64,000 nt of DNA, taken from assembly GCA_907165135.1 (NCBI GenBank), contig OU015567.1, positions 11,971,001-12,035,000 of the forward strand, read 5' to 3'. A program made the position numbers and the translations under genes. How positions within the stretch are numbered: position 1 is the first letter of the stretch; each line of letters begins with the position of its first letter. Positions 25,371 through 40,300 of the stretch are shown here, one piece after another. The notes under the pieces were generated by a model. The model ran no database searches and was not told the DNA's origin. It saw only the letters and a program-made list of their open reading frames with translations. The stretch is from Oikopleura dioica (lineage: Eukaryota; Chordata; Appendicularia; Copelata; Oikopleuridae).

Positions 25371-28300
25371 CTAGTCAGCAAGCTGGCAAAGTACCGCAGC
25401 GCCTCTGTTAATCCAGTGCGCTGGCTCTTTCTTAGTTGGTAGATGCATCGGTACGACAAAGTTCGTTGAGTGCCCAGTTGTTGATAGAACACCCTGACGC
25501 AATCCTTCTTTGTACAAAGGACAGATGTAGTCTGCCTTGTCGGGCGTGAAGTCCATTTCTGGCACCATCATGAAGACGGGCACGGGCGTGTTCATCACTC
25601 CAAGGTCGCTTTCTGTCATGCACATTTCATTGTCGTCCCATTTCCACGCGTCGGTGAAGATTCCGTGAACAAGAGCGCCATCTTCTGGGTCTGCGATTTC
25701 GTCGTCTTCTGGGCACGTGCCATCGTTTGCATCTAGAAAACTCGTAAAATTTGGTTTGGTGGGGTGAAGAATATACCTAAAATATCTTGGTAGGTAGCCT
25801 GATCGCGATATCTCTGTGTCATCGTAAACTTGAAACTCAGATGATCAATTGGCAAGTCGTACTTTCTCGCGTGTGTTTGAAGCAAACCAGTGAGGAAACC
25901 CTGAGTATAGAAGAATCCAGAGATCCAGAAGGTCTTGCACGTTCCCAACTCGATCCATCTCTTGGTGAAGATTAACCGAAGACGCAAATCGTTGACCCAG
26001 GATGAGAGAGGCTTCAAAGATGGATACGCGGCCTACAATCAATTAAAAAAAGGCAAAGGGGTTAAATTTTTACCTTTCTGTAAAGGTCCGGCACTTGATT
26101 ATTCAAGAAGGCGATAAAGATTGACTCCATTTCTTCGTTCATAACGACCAAACCCGCAATCGCCTTTTTCAACGTCTCAAGTGACGTTTTGATAACTCGC
26201 TGAAGCTTGGCAAATCTTTCGACTTCCTGCTTCAAGACCGTCGTCATACTGTACTCTCGTCCTTTGTGATCCAGCTCGAAGAGTTCTCGTTTTCCCTCTT
26301 CGATGTCGAGCACAACATCGATTTTTTCCAGAATGCTCTCAGCCATGGCCATGACCTTGTCATCATCGGATGAGCCACCGCTGCCGCCACTTGACCTAGG
26401 CTGCAAGTCAAGAATCGTTCCCACAATCGCCTGCGTTTCCTGACGCAAGAACGCCAAGTTAGCATTTTCGTGCATGCCAAATACAACTGGCTCGTCTGTA
26501 AGTGGAAGCTGCTCAATGTAATCCTGGAAGCTCTTGAGGGTATCGCCTGCTGGCGCGTAGTAAACTGATGATCCGGAGAACTTGTAGTTGAGATCAAGAG
26601 TTTTTGGTGCGAAGAAACGGACCAAAATGGCGTCAAGACATCGCTGATCCCAGGCATCAGTAACTCGGCCACCATAAGTGATCATTCCTAAATTGAATGT
26701 ATAAGACAAGTATTTTTAATCATTTAATATTAAAACTGATAAATTTCAATAAATAAGTCAGCAAAAATTAATCTCTTTACCTGTAATGTAAGTAAGAGCA
26801 TCCCATGGAATCTTGCCACCCTTACAGAAGAGGTCCAAGTTTAGAAGGCAGCATTCACGATCAGAATCGTTAAATTCATACTTGATGTTCCATCCCAGAG
26901 GTCCAAACTTCTTTCGTTCTTGCAAGATTGCATGGAAGAAGCACAAGCTGAATACAATACGTCTCCAGTCGAGTTTTAGCTCGTGACTTTCGAAATGCGC
27001 CGCGTCGATTTCTGCAAGCGCTCGTCGAACGTTTGCGCGCAGACCCTTTGGCGGCTCGTTGGTGACTTTGACCGAGGATTGGAGGACAGAGACTGGGAAG
27101 TAATTCGCCGGCATGGCCGAGAGGTACAGTCTGAAGTCCTTGTTCAGCGTGACGCCGGGCTCGTTGAAGCCCTTGACGATTTCCTCGAGACGGGGAAGCC
27201 ACGACTTGGCCAAGTGACAATTCTGAAGGAAAACCCAGTCGCCGTTTTTCGTCGCGGATGTAATCAAACGCTCAGCCACGGGCCCTTGACCTTGACCGAG
27301 TGAGATGGCGTGGACTCGCTCTAAATAATTGCTCTCAGAAGCGAATCGCTGGAAAGCGCCCATAGGATCTGAGCCAGCTGAGAGGACGAAGACCAAGGGG
27401 CTTGAGGGAGTCATGTTAGCGTAAAGATCGCCAATGGAAACTGGTGGATTTTCGACAAATGGCTTTCCGATGTTGAGAATGACAAAATCTTGAATTGCAG
27501 TCACGACTCGTTCATCAGCGAAGAACTTGAGAAGCATGAGCTTTGCGAAACTTGATAGTCGATCATTCCAGTGGCCGATAATTTCTGGCTCTTCTTCTTC
27601 CTCTACAGGAGATTTTCCAGGCAAAGGGGGTGGAGTTTCATGTGAGTATGCGTGTTCGCCTTTAGGTGGGTTCAATCGCAGCTCGTTGCCGCCGAGGATG
27701 ATATGAATCGGCGTGCGTGTCACGTCGGCTTTGAGCCCCTTGAATATCTCGGGTTGCTCGTCTTCCAGGTCCACGATTTTGTTCCACGTATCTTCTGTAA
27801 GTCCAGCTATGCCTGTGGGCATAGAAGGCCGTTCTTTCTCAAGTGGAGGAAGACCACGGAGGAAGAGAAGCCACTGATCGTCTGGGATAACTCCACGCAT
27901 TCTCAGAATATCCACACACATCATGAATGAGAACATCAACTTATGCCGTTCAAATAGACCTCTGGAAACGTTTTGATAAATTGCCATTGAGCAAACATCA
28001 ATCAGTTGCCTCAGGCGTGCTTCGAGATCATCTTTTTTCGGCGCAGTGGAGATGGTATTGTTGAAAATATCCGTAAAGTATTTGAGCGAGAACTGGTACA
28101 TAGGATCGACGTTTCCGAGCGCTGCGACGACAAAATAGAGTACTGAGCCGCGGTTTGCAACCGGACGGTACTTTTCTCGTGCTTCCGAAATGGAAGCCTC
28201 AGTCTTTTCGGCTTCCTGCATTCTGTTGTTAATGACGCCAGAGGTAACCTTGGAATCGGCCAGCGTGTTGATAAGTGCCTCATTGTCCAATATATTGCCT

Positions 28301-31300
28301 TCGGAAGTGAAGAGGAGGTGCAGGATTTTGTCTTCAATGCCACCGAGCTGTTCTTTATCGGCATTGATCTTGACGACAAGTTGCGTACGCGTTTCCTCCA
28401 AATCCGGTCGTTCCAAACGCACAACGTCAGCAAGGACTTGGTCCTCCAAACCACTTAGGGTGACGGTAAAGTTAATGATCGTGACTTTGATGCAAATCTC
28501 TGGCAAGTAGTGAGGGTTGGACATCTTGGTGGTCATGTAAAAACGGAAGTTCTTGTCGTAATCGATGTCACTGTCACCAAGTCGAATAAGTGTTCGACCG
28601 CCAGATACAAAAGTCTGTTTGAGTAAAATTGGCTCAAGAGCGGGATCAAGAGTTTCTTCAATTTCTTCAAGCAGGACTGGTTGACCAATTCGAATAGCAT
28701 TTTCAAGAGTTCGCAAGAAGGTAGAATCAGAAAGTTTGATGACCTTCAAGCCGTTCTTTTGCTCCTTTGATCGGATCCATCTGTTGGCTTGATCCTGAGG
28801 ATCGATCATCAATGGCCATCGACGAGCTCGAGTAACCAAAAGAGCATTTTCTGTTGAGACATCGTCTCGTGGCAAGCCTTCCGTATTCCATTGTCTAATT
28901 TCATAAGGGTCACCAAGGATGGAAGCAAGTGAGAGTGTTTTAGAAGTGGGAATTCCAAGTTCGATGCACTTATCTTTCCAGGTGTCGATAAGACGTACTC
29001 GATATTCGGAGGTGAAGGCACCGTAGTAAGAAACACACGCCGCGGCGATAAAGACATCTCCCACAACGTTGCCGATAAGCTCATCGTACATGATCACATT
29101 CTCACCCCATCGAACTTGTTCATCGGCCAAGGCGGTTGTTAATTTGGCCGCACGCTTCAATCGCGCTTCTGTGAGTGCCATTTGTTCCATCAACGAGTTT
29201 TTCTCGTTAACAGAGGCTTCGAAAGATGCCTCAAGACCGGCGATTTTATCTTTGACTTCTTGGAGCTGAGCCTGTTTCTGCGCCAAACCTTCCATGACGA
29301 TTTTGAGTTCGGCCTGAGCGTTAGCGAGTTTTTGTCGCTTTGGCTCGACTTCTCGGATCACACGTGAGTAGACATCCATCGCTCGAACCCACATGCACAT
29401 AGAAGTGCAGGCTTTGGAAACTTTCGCGACTTTCTCGGGAACAAACTCTGGGTTCTCGATGTATTTCTTGAGCTTCTTTGTTAACGACATTGGGATGTTG
29501 TCCTTGTCGTAAGTCATGAGCTTGTTCAAGAATTGAGAGTCACCAAGAACGTTCTTTGCGCTCTTCCAATCTGTCTTAGCACCCATCAGAATACACACAG
29601 CCTCCATGACGGTCTGGACCATTTCTGGTGGAGTAGTGAAAACTCGCAACTCGGAGATGTCAGATTTATCAAGAGAGTTAAGCGCATCGTTAGCAGCTTC
29701 AAGAGCTGGCAGAGCTTCATCAAGATCTCGTTGGGCGTCGTCTGCGATCGCTTGAGTCTCCGTCTTTTTAATCATTGCGGCTGCTTCTTCAGCAGAAACG
29801 ACCTCTTCAACTTGACGAGCCGCGACTTTATCTCGGTCCAAGTCAATCATCAGCGCTTCAGTCGCCGCTGATTTCTCCTTTAAGACTGGTTCCAATTCTG
29901 TCAAATGTGCTTTCATATCGTCGATAATCTTGTTGGTTGATTGAATCTTCTCGAGACCCGTTTTGTATCGATCTCGAGCAAGGACGAGCTTCTTTCTTTT
30001 GTCTGACAGCATCGAAAGGTAGACGTTGATAAGTTCAAGATAAGAAGTCGGCGTGGTGTAGTACCTTCTGCGCAAAGCGTTGAAGAAGTCTTCTGCGGTT
30101 TCGGTGACCGAAGTGTGAATTTCCACGCACATCAATGAAAGGGGCTCTTTGAGTTCTTCGGGTATCTCATCTTCCACAGTTGAGAAGAAAGTGCGCGACA
30201 CTGACAAGAGTGCATCTCGAGGCCACTGGACGAACCAATCGATCGTACAGCAGTTGACTAACGAAGGGAACATTCGACATCTATTTCGGAAAGCAGAGCC
30301 AACTGGTGACATACAAAGAACGACGTGAAGCTTTTCTCGGACTCTGTTGATCAAAAATTGCCAAACAACATCTCGGTTACCTTCATTCAGTCCAGCTTCC
30401 TTGGCTAAGGGACGTGCAAGACCCATGATCTGCTCAAGCTCATCCTTCTCAAAGAGGTTGGGAACTTCACCGGAGTTGAGGATATTGTTGATGTCTTCCA
30501 GGAATTCTTCGACAACAATTTGTGTGTCTGTAAAAAGGAATACAGTATCGTTTTGAACAGCAAGTTTGTATAACTTTCGCAAGTCTTCGTGAAAGGCTTC
30601 GATTCCGTAGCCTCGAGTCAACTCAATCTGGAAGCAATTGTAGCCGCACATGTGAGCAGCAAGACGGGTTAGTGATTGTTTACCAGTACCACCAACACCG
30701 ACGAGCAAGGCATTTCCTCGTTCAGTTGTAATCATTCGTACAATTCGTGTAACGTGATGAATGGCGTCAGTGAAGAAGACGAGCTTCATTTCTTTAGACG
30801 AATTGAGATTGTAATCGTCGAGGTAGTCTTCCATCACGGTCTTTACTTTTTCGCCGAAGTCAGTCAGATCGTCGTAAACTCGATCGGCTTTTTCAATACC
30901 AGGCTTCATGAAATCGCCAAAGATGTACGGTTTTTCGAGGTATTTTTCAAGGTCCACTTCTTGTCGGAAATGTTTTCCAGCAACATCAAGCAACATCGAG
31001 TTGAAGTAGTCCTTATCTTCGTGGTCGATGAGACGATCATGGAAGACTCGGCTGGTTTCGTGGCAGAAAAGTCGGAAGATACCGGCTTCATCTCGGACAA
31101 CAGCTGGGTCAGCTCGAAGCATACCCTGAATGACCTTGGACAAATCTCGTAAGTTGAAAACGTAGTGTGACTTAGATGGAGTTGGAAGTAAATCTTCCTT
31201 GATTTTTGCGTAGATGTCGATAGCAGCTTGGACAGCGCCGGTTGACATTCCTCTGACATTTGGCGCAAAATCTTGAAGGAAACCGCCAAGAATAGACGAG

Positions 31301-34300
31301 AAGATGGTCTTAAGAGCTGTATCAGATGGAGATGGGATGGAGAACATAGCAAAATGACGGATCATTCTCGGCGAAACTGGATTTCGTCCACCACCAGGAG
31401 GAGCACATGCAGAGCAGAGAATGACATTTTCAATGTCTTTCCAGAACATTTTTTCGCGATCGTAGAGGCCACCGAAATCTTGGTACTGCCGAAGAAGTTC
31501 AATTGGTGGTTGAGAGCCGTAAGTGTCCAACTTGGGCATGTTAAGATCGTCAACGAAAACGACAATCTTCTTTCCGATCGGAGCGCCGAGGAGGTTTTTA
31601 CGCTTCTTTTCAAGCTTGCCTTCGATCATTTCTTGCGTTCGAGCGGATGATGTTTGAGCAGAGAAGCCAATGAAGACTGGGTTGAAATCTTTTTCGATGA
31701 GGCTCTCTAGTTGAGCTCTGGCGACGACGGATTTACCGACACCAGTCAAGCCGGTAAAGAGGACAGAATGATTCATCGTTAGGAGTTTTTCCATGATGAA
31801 CCCAAATCGAACGGTATCTACGGTTGGCACGAGAATATCGAAAAACGCAGCGCTTGGATCGTATTTGAAAACAGGGAGGATCTTTTCCCATCCTTCGAAT
31901 CGGCCCATAGATGGCTCCATATAGAATGAGAAAACATCGCCAGATTGAGGAAGTCTGATGTCATTGTTTTCTTCCATTTGTTCGCGGATAAAAGTGTCAA
32001 ACGATTCCCAACCAGATTCGTTGAGGTTTCCAGCGACGGCCCAAACGTACGCAAAAGCGAAGATTCCGCCAAGAGTCTTTGTCGCATTTGCTGGATCAGC
32101 TGCCAGCTTAGGAGCTTTGGGATCCTTTACGACAGATTCAATCAAAGAGCAGAGGGTCGCCACTTTAGCTTGGTTGACTTGGAGCATCATCTGAATAATA
32201 AGTTAAGCTAGTAAATCGTCGCTGCGTCAGGGACTCATTAAATCGAGAAAGGGACAAAAGGACATTTTCGGTTTTCGTTTTTACGATAGTTGCCTTATAC
32301 AATTCCCCTCTATGTCGTCGTCAATTGAATGAATAGAGATCATATTTGCCTGGGAAGTAATCGGTGAATAGACTTCTGACTGGCACTCGCAGACGAAAAT
32401 TTAGAGACGAGGTAAATTTTATTACTTGGATTTTTACCCATCTTTTACCTCGGGACTTTCTAGGAGAGAGCGCAGACTCTTTTCAATAAAAATCACTTGA
32501 CCGAATGATTTTTTTCATAGAAAACATTTTTGAGCGGCACTCTGAGACGCGACAGTAATTAGTGATTTCAAGAGCATTGAGCTAGAACGGCTAGGACAAA
32601 AGACGGCTCATCTCTCATAAAAACATTCTTGATGTTTGTTTGACCACTTCTCCCGCTACCCTTATTTCAATTTTAGCTACGTTCGAGTCTTCCTCTTCCG
32701 CGCCCTTTTTTGGCAGTTGGCTTTGTTTGAGAACGAGACGATTAAAAAAAAAAGAGAACGAATGGAAAGAATTTAACAAAAAGTCTTGAAAAGAGAAGAA
32801 AGATAAAAATGGTTCTTTCAAAAGAAGCCAAAATTGGGATTATCGTCGGCTCGATAGCTGGCTTCATTGTTATCACATTAGTTATTTGGTGGATATGTTA
32901 TGTAAGTTAAAAATAGTGGTTAAAAATATTGACGATAATTAAAAGGTCCGAAGAAAGCGCAAAAAAGCGGGTGAATATCGGCCCGAGAGAATGGAGCGTG
33001 CCCAGATTCAGGTGAACACAATCACAAGTTCTGGCAACGTCGAGCGTCTGATTTGACCCTGCTTTCGTCATTCGTTCTTTAAGTATTTTAAATTTTATCT
33101 GCATATATACCGCTCTATATAAATCTGCACAATCAAATAAACTGACACCAGCATTCCATGAAAACATGCGTGACACCCCTTTTATCGGTGGGTTTCTCAA
33201 ATATAAGAATAGTTCAAATTTGCATAGCCTCGGATTGTCAGAGCAACGAAGCGCTTGGGGCCAAAAAATTTTAACGTGCATACGAAAAGCTTTATTTTTT
33301 AAACGATGGCTTTCGGCTTTTTAAAATGCTGTACAAAGGAGCAAAAACCGGTCGATCCTGCAGAAAACGCCGCGCAAGAGAACCCAGCACTTCAAGAAGG
33401 ATCTGAAGCTCCTGAGCTAAAACTTCCGCCGAAAGAAAAACTCATCTAATTTCAATTCAAAAATGAGCATGAATAAATTCCTTCAACTCTTAAAACAGCT
33501 GCTTTTAAGCAAGAAAATAGGCGCGATGAGTAGTAAAAATGACTCGACGGATATTTGCGAAGCAAATTTGTATAGCTTTGAGATGTGAAAGAGAGATGGA
33601 AGCTATTAACGTCAGCGAGGAGAAATATTTTTGACAGGCTATTCTCCCCTATTCTCCCAATATTTTGCAACCTTATCAATGCCCAATAGGTCCCACGAAA
33701 ATGTCCTGTTTAAATTTTAATACCTGTTTGCAGTTTTTGCTAACAAATCGGAGGCCATCCTCGACATAAGCATCGAACAAATCAGACAGGAAATCTTTCA
33801 TAAGAGGCGTTACCAACTCGTTGTCAAGTCCTTCAAGCCACGTTCGCATGTACGGCCTCCATCCGAGATCGTTAGAGTCAATGTAGACCATACCACAGCG
33901 AGATACAGTGGCAGGTGAGGCGACAGCAAGATCTTGCACTTCGAAAACCATGTGGATTTCGGCGGAAAGTTTGATACGTTCAGAGTTGGCAAGACACAAC
34001 ATCTTGTTATCATCCAAGACAGTGTTCATGTTTTCAATCCAGAGGGCGTCGACCGGACCGTCGCAGATGATCCACTTATGATCGTCATTATAAGTTGAGG
34101 ATGCTTGTCGCACACACTTCGCCATGAGACCGTCTTTCCATTCCATCGTGAGTGGATCTTCTTCACCGTACAGCTCACCCATTGTGATTGACTTTGGATT
34201 CATAACCATCAGGGTAACTGGTTGATACTGAGGATTCTTCTGGCCTTTCTTTTTCAGAGTTTCGAGGGTATCAGCAAGGATTCGATAGACTGTAGTTTTT

Positions 34301-37300
34301 CCTCCGCCAGTTGGTCCGACCAACATGACACCGTGTCGTACAACCATAGTTTCGTATAGCTGGATGACTTTCGAGGATTGGGCAGGGATGACCTGCAAGT
34401 CTTTTGCAGCAGTGCATTCTTCAATAGTCTTCAAGAAGATGCCATAATCGTGCTCTGGAATTTCAACGCCAGGGAACAGATCAGATAGAATTGCTTTGAA
34501 GAGGATCGCATCTTGCGTCAAGAACTTTGGCAAGTTAGAATCTCGCAGCGCTCGGATAAGGGTGACGTCTTCAACGATTTCGGGATTTTCTCGCTTGAGA
34601 GAACCGGCCATGACGAGGACAGATTTGACGGCACGCATACCGAAATCATAATGGTCTTGCTGCGAAAGCTGTTCGGAACAGAGTTTGTACATTTGGGTCA
34701 TCTTCTTGGCCAGAGGCTTGGAGTTTTCGAAACCTTCAGAGTACAAGATGACCTCAGCGATGAGACCGTAGTCGGGAACCATCATGGAAATTGGTCGGAA
34801 AAGCGCCTTCAAGTTGTCAGGAAGTTCCGTTCGTCCAGCGTAACCGGGGTTCATCGTAATAAACGCAGCGCAATTCTTCTCAAGTTTAATCTCTCGACCT
34901 TCGAAGAGGAAGCGAGTTAAGTTCTGGGCCTTGGCGTTTCTGATCGTCAAGATTTGTTGAGCAATGACAGACAAGACTTCAATACCAATACGGTTAAACT
35001 CATCGAAACAAGCCCATGCACCGGACTGAGCTAGACCAGAGAAGAATTTACCCATGATTTTGTAATCGAGATCTTCTGAGCAGTTGAAGACGACACATTG
35101 TGTTGCGAGACCCTTCGCCAAATCCTTGGTTGTTTCTGTTTTTCCAGTACCAGCGGGACCAGCTGGGGCGCCACCAAGATCAAGCTGCAAAGCGCCCATA
35201 AGACACAAGTAGCAGCGATCAGTGAGTGGGGTGATGACAAGTCGAGGACAAGCGCCGAGGTATTCGTAGGCGTAAACGTATCGAGAGGTACTCATACGGA
35301 CGACGCAGTTATCAATATCTGTCTCCCAGTAATATCGCATTTGTTTCAAAAATTCGAAACTATCACTGCGATCGATCTTTTGTGCGCAGAGCTCTGCAAT
35401 AATATCTCGAGCGTGGACGTCGATGGTGATGAGGGCTCCAAGAATAGCTCGATGAATTGGAGGAAGTTCTCGGCGGACAATCGCGGCGAGCTGATTCAGC
35501 CGACGGAAATTTTCCTTGAGGAATTCATCTAGAGCTGCGAGTCTGTCTCCGTCTTTTTCAAGACATTCAGTCAGTTCTTTTACCCAGTAGATTTGAGATA
35601 CAGTAAGGACGACTTGAGAAGCATGTCCGGCGACTGTCCACTCGGGGCGGTCTTTTTGCAAGAAATCAGCGATCGCAGCTTTGGTGAGTTTTCGCAAGTT
35701 AGCAATCATTGCTTCTTCGACCTTTCCTAACCACTCTTCGACGTTACCTCGGGCCTTGAGACCTTTTCCGAGACTGACCACTTCTTTCTCGGGAGATTTC
35801 ATCGCAAGAATATCAGTCGTCGCGACCATTTCGCCAGTTGCCTTGTCTTTAGCTTGGCCAAACTCGAGCGAAGCGATTGCGTCGAAGCATTTTCGGAGAT
35901 GAGGTTGTACAGCGAGAGGATTCCTTGTCTGAGCAAGGATTTCAAGAAGCTCATCGTTGGACAAGAAATAGAATCGAGGGAACACCGCTCGCTTGGACTC
36001 GAGATATTGCTCCAAGCATTTTTGAATTTGATCGAGGAGGTTGTTATTGTTCTTGAAAGCTTCAAGAAGACCGGGCGTAGTGGATGAACGAAGGGCGACA
36101 GGAAGTCTGTTGACTTTTCGCATAATGTCTTTCCATGATTTGTCGACAGCCAAGAACATTTTTGCTTCAGCAGGCAGTTGTCGCTGAATGTCGGGCGCGG
36201 AGAAAATCGACTCAAGGTAAAGCCAGTTTCTTTGACACGTGAGCCACTCTTCAAGCGTTTCATTCATCAGGTTCAAGTTCTTTTGCCACTCTTCGACCTT
36301 TTCTCGAATCGGGCCGACGTATCTGGATGAAGCAATAGTTGCTACTGCAACTCGACTGTCATCAAGCTGCACTTGAATTTCGTCAGTTCCACCAAGAATA
36401 AATACATCTTTTGAATCTCGATGAGGGAGAACAACGTATTCAGCCGTTTTCCAAATGTCTTCGACTTTCTTCAGCATAAGAACAAGTGCTGCTTCACCAG
36501 ATGCTTGTCCAGAAACTTCTTCGATCTCTTCTGTGTGTTCGAATGCTTCCCATTCGTCCAAAAGCTTCAGAGTGAGTTTTTGTTCTGAATCTTCTGCGGG
36601 AAGTTCTTGTCCAAGAATTTCTTCGATCATCTGCCAATGACGGGGTTTGAAAGCATCGTTTCGCAAATTTGTGATGACCGACATTCGATCTTTCTGTTTC
36701 TCGACTTTCTTTTTCAGAATTTTTACCACATCGTTTGGTGGGAGACCCTTATCCAACTGATGGGCATATTTTGCGTATTTTTGAACGACGGTTCCCATCT
36801 CATCCGGATCAATGGTGTTGAATTCAAGATCGTACCATTCAACAAGGAGGTTATCCCACTCTTCCATCGAGTTCCAGAGCAGCTCCTTGAGTCGAAGCTC
36901 AGCGTGGACTTCTTCGAGTTCTTCATACTTGGTGACTTCAATGCTGAATTTTTTCTGATACGTTCGGTACTCATGAGCTCGGTCTTGCATGCCATTGATG
37001 CTCTCAACAAGTCGTTGGACTTTTTCGAGTATGACTTTTCGCTCTGCTTCGGCATCGAGAATCTGAGGATCTTGGATTTCAAGCTTCGTGTCTTTCAGCT
37101 CCTTGTTCATTTCTTCGATGTCCTTTTCAATCAAGCCAGCGAGGTTGTCCACAAATTTGTCTCGGTCAGAAACACACTTGTCGATCGCTGTCCTGCAGTC
37201 CATGACGGCTTGTTTGAGAAGTGTCTGGAATTGAGCAAGATCTTCTGGCGGAATAGGAACTTGGAAGTTCTCCATAAGTTCGTACATTCCTGTAACGATG

Positions 37301-40300
37301 TTGGTCTGTTCTTCAATCGGTTCGATTCGCTGCTGAATTTCATCCAGGAATGTGAGGAGCTTGACGTAGTCCACTGTGCTAGCAAGTTCTGATTCCAGCT
37401 TGAATGTAGCTTGGCCAGTCTCGTCCATGATTGCGTCCATCTTTTTTCGAGCCAGCTTGGGCATAAGGTCGTGAACAGCTTGGAGGCATCTGAGTGGATT
37501 GGGGATAAGCGTGTTCTTGAATCCCTTGCAATCGAGATTTAAGAAGCCGATTGGGCGAGCATCAGGGACGGATAGAGCGTCAGCATGTTCTGAAGAGTAT
37601 TTTTTCAGGGCGCCGTTGAAGAATTCCACAGATGGATCAAGCTCCATGAATTCATCTTCTTGCAATCCTTCGTTCTCAAGGTAGAAGACGACCAGTTTAT
37701 CGAGAGTGTCACTGTACTTGAATGCAGATCTGAAAGCGCCTTCGAGACACTCTCGGATAGAAACAACGAGAGGCAAAAGGTGGAGATCATCTTTGAAAAT
37801 TGCCTGAAGAGAGGGTCCTTCGCCACATGTTTTCTCTTCGAAGTTCTTGTTAATCATTGGACGGGTAAACGCGTCGAAGTAGGGATCCGGGACAAGATTT
37901 GCGACGGACAGGACGGTGTTTTCGAATCCCTGGATAACTGATTTTACTGTCTCATTAAATTCGTCCAGCGAAGGCTTGTAAGTGAATTTGCCGCCTTCGA
38001 GGTAAAGAGAAGTGACGAATAAAGGCACAATTTCTTCGTCGGGTGCCTTGTAAGTCCAGTGGTCGAATGTTGTAGGAGTAACTAAAGTTTGGTTTATGTG
38101 GGTTATAAAGTGAATTTTTACCTTGAATCATTTTATCGAATCTTTCAAGAAGCTTTGTGACCGAGTTCATCGCAAGTGCATGCATCGTAGTAGTGATGAG
38201 ATAGTCGCAAAGTCTGATGAAGGACGTAAGTCTTTGACAGTGTTGACGCTTGTTCGCTTGCTGCGTGTAAGTCATCTTCTCGGGCTCATCGCCTTCGACA
38301 TCGTGTGACTCGCCGTTGTGAATGATCTGGCGATGGGCGTTCTCGGGCATTTCTTCTGGCACGTCGTAGTAAATGTCGTCCGGCAAGAAACCAGCATCCA
38401 GGAGAGCTTTGCTAAAGAAGGAGTGTAGAGGTTGAAGAGGAAACATCCTGCCTTGATAAATGAGATTTTCATGCAGAGGCTCTTTACCTGTTGGCATGTT
38501 TCAGAAAGATAAATGAGGATTCGATAAATGAGCGGCGGAAATAAATGAATGCCCTGCTTTATACCTGCAGCCGTCTTTAACAATAGGTTTCAAGGTCTTT
38601 AGTTCGTTTAACTTTTCAAGTGCCTCGCTGCAGATTTGCTCTTGTTGCTGTTTGAACTCGCTCAAACTGAAATGAAGGTTATTTACCGACAGGCGGTGCG
38701 CACGATCTCGCAGATGAGGCCGCGGAACTTGTCGAGCTCCTTCTCGACGTTCTGGAGGTAGTCGATCTGTTTCTGGAGGTATTCTTCGATTCTAAGAAAT
38801 TTGGGATTCAGAAATGTTAAAAATATTTCCTGTGTAAAACTTTTGAGTCAAATTAAGGAATCTATCTGAAATATTAAGAATGACTTACTGATAAGTTTTA
38901 TCCCGGTCGATGCGACAGAGAGACATATCGGATATCCTGTAGCACATTTCTCGAACATTTCCAAGCGCTGGACGGAGTGATTCATTAATTATGAAGCTAA
39001 ATACGGATACGGTATAATTATTTTCAAAGGAGCCCTTCTTACAGATTTTGCTCCAGTTGCTTTTTCGATTTCTGGAACTTGTCCTGGCGCACGTTTTTCC
39101 TCCATGTTTTAAACGCTTTTCCTCTGCGGAAGTTTTTGAATAGTGGAATCGTCATCAGCTTACAATAAGATGCATACTCGGCTCTCCACCTTGAGAGCTC
39201 GGTGATTTCTGTTTCGCCGTTTACCCGTCTGGTCACCATTTCGGGACCTAATTTAGGGATCGGACTCGCTCTTCTTCGAATATAAACTCAACGAATTTAC
39301 GATCCCTTTCCTATAGTAGTATGCTCTTGTTCTCCAATAACACTTTCCACTACCTTGATTGACCACATCGAATAATTCACGCTATTGCGATCAGCTCTAA
39401 AGTCATTCATTATCTTTTGAAATCAAGGAAGACTTTTTTTACCTCGGAACGATATATAGAAATCCAAGTTCTGGTCTGCGAGTTATTATGTCCGCAAGCA
39501 TTAAAGGGTCCGATATATCTGCAGAAATAATTTGCTGGATCAAGCCGTACTAAAGTTGGAAATTAATTTTCTGCGAGGCGGTGGGTAGGACTTACTCGTG
39601 AATGATCAGAAACTGGTACTTTCGTTAATTGCTCCAGTTTCTCCCTTGACTTAGCATCTGTTTCATCTTGGACCACGCTTGGTACAGGGCTACAGTAATC
39701 AATTAAGGAGGTAGATATCAAGAATCGGATTTCTTGTCAGTGTTTTCTCAAATTTTTAACATAGTGACCCCCTTATTTTTCTGCTCAAAATTTATTTCAG
39801 ATAATTATCTCTTTCCTATGGAAGCCAAAAATTAGGATTTCTTGAGCTTTCGAGGTGCTACAATGCAAATCTGGCACCTCCGATTGTCGTCAAAAAGCCC
39901 ATTTTAGGAAAGTCAGCGATCTTTGACGAAAAATTTTGTTAAAAATTTTCTTGAAAATCGAAATTTCGGTTTCCATAGGAAATAAAGAAAGGTCTAAAGT
40001 TTTTGTTTCCAAAGTAAAATAAGGGTGTCACTATTTTAACTTTGGGAGAAAAGTCTGACAGAAAATGGCGATTCTTGATATCTACTTCCTTAAGTTCTTG
40101 TTAAAAGGGATATGAATACCTAATTGGTTTTAGTCGTTTGACTGGTTTTGCGTTTGTGATTGGTGGTAACGCATCGCGCTGGCGCTTCCGCACCTCGTCT
40201 GGGTGCATGTATGTTCGGAACGAGTCCAGGTGTGGCAGCGGGTTAGGAGGCTGCTCCTTTTCCTCCTCGCCCGAGTGGTGCTCGGCACCAGCTTCGGGTT

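Noticed and set aside
38667-38686. A 20-nt intron (GTAAATAACC...TTCAG) in the dynein gene
   Set aside because: Shortest reading, but too small for an animal spliceosome; the same donor with the CTGCAG acceptor 39 nt further gives a normal 59-nt intron in the same phase.
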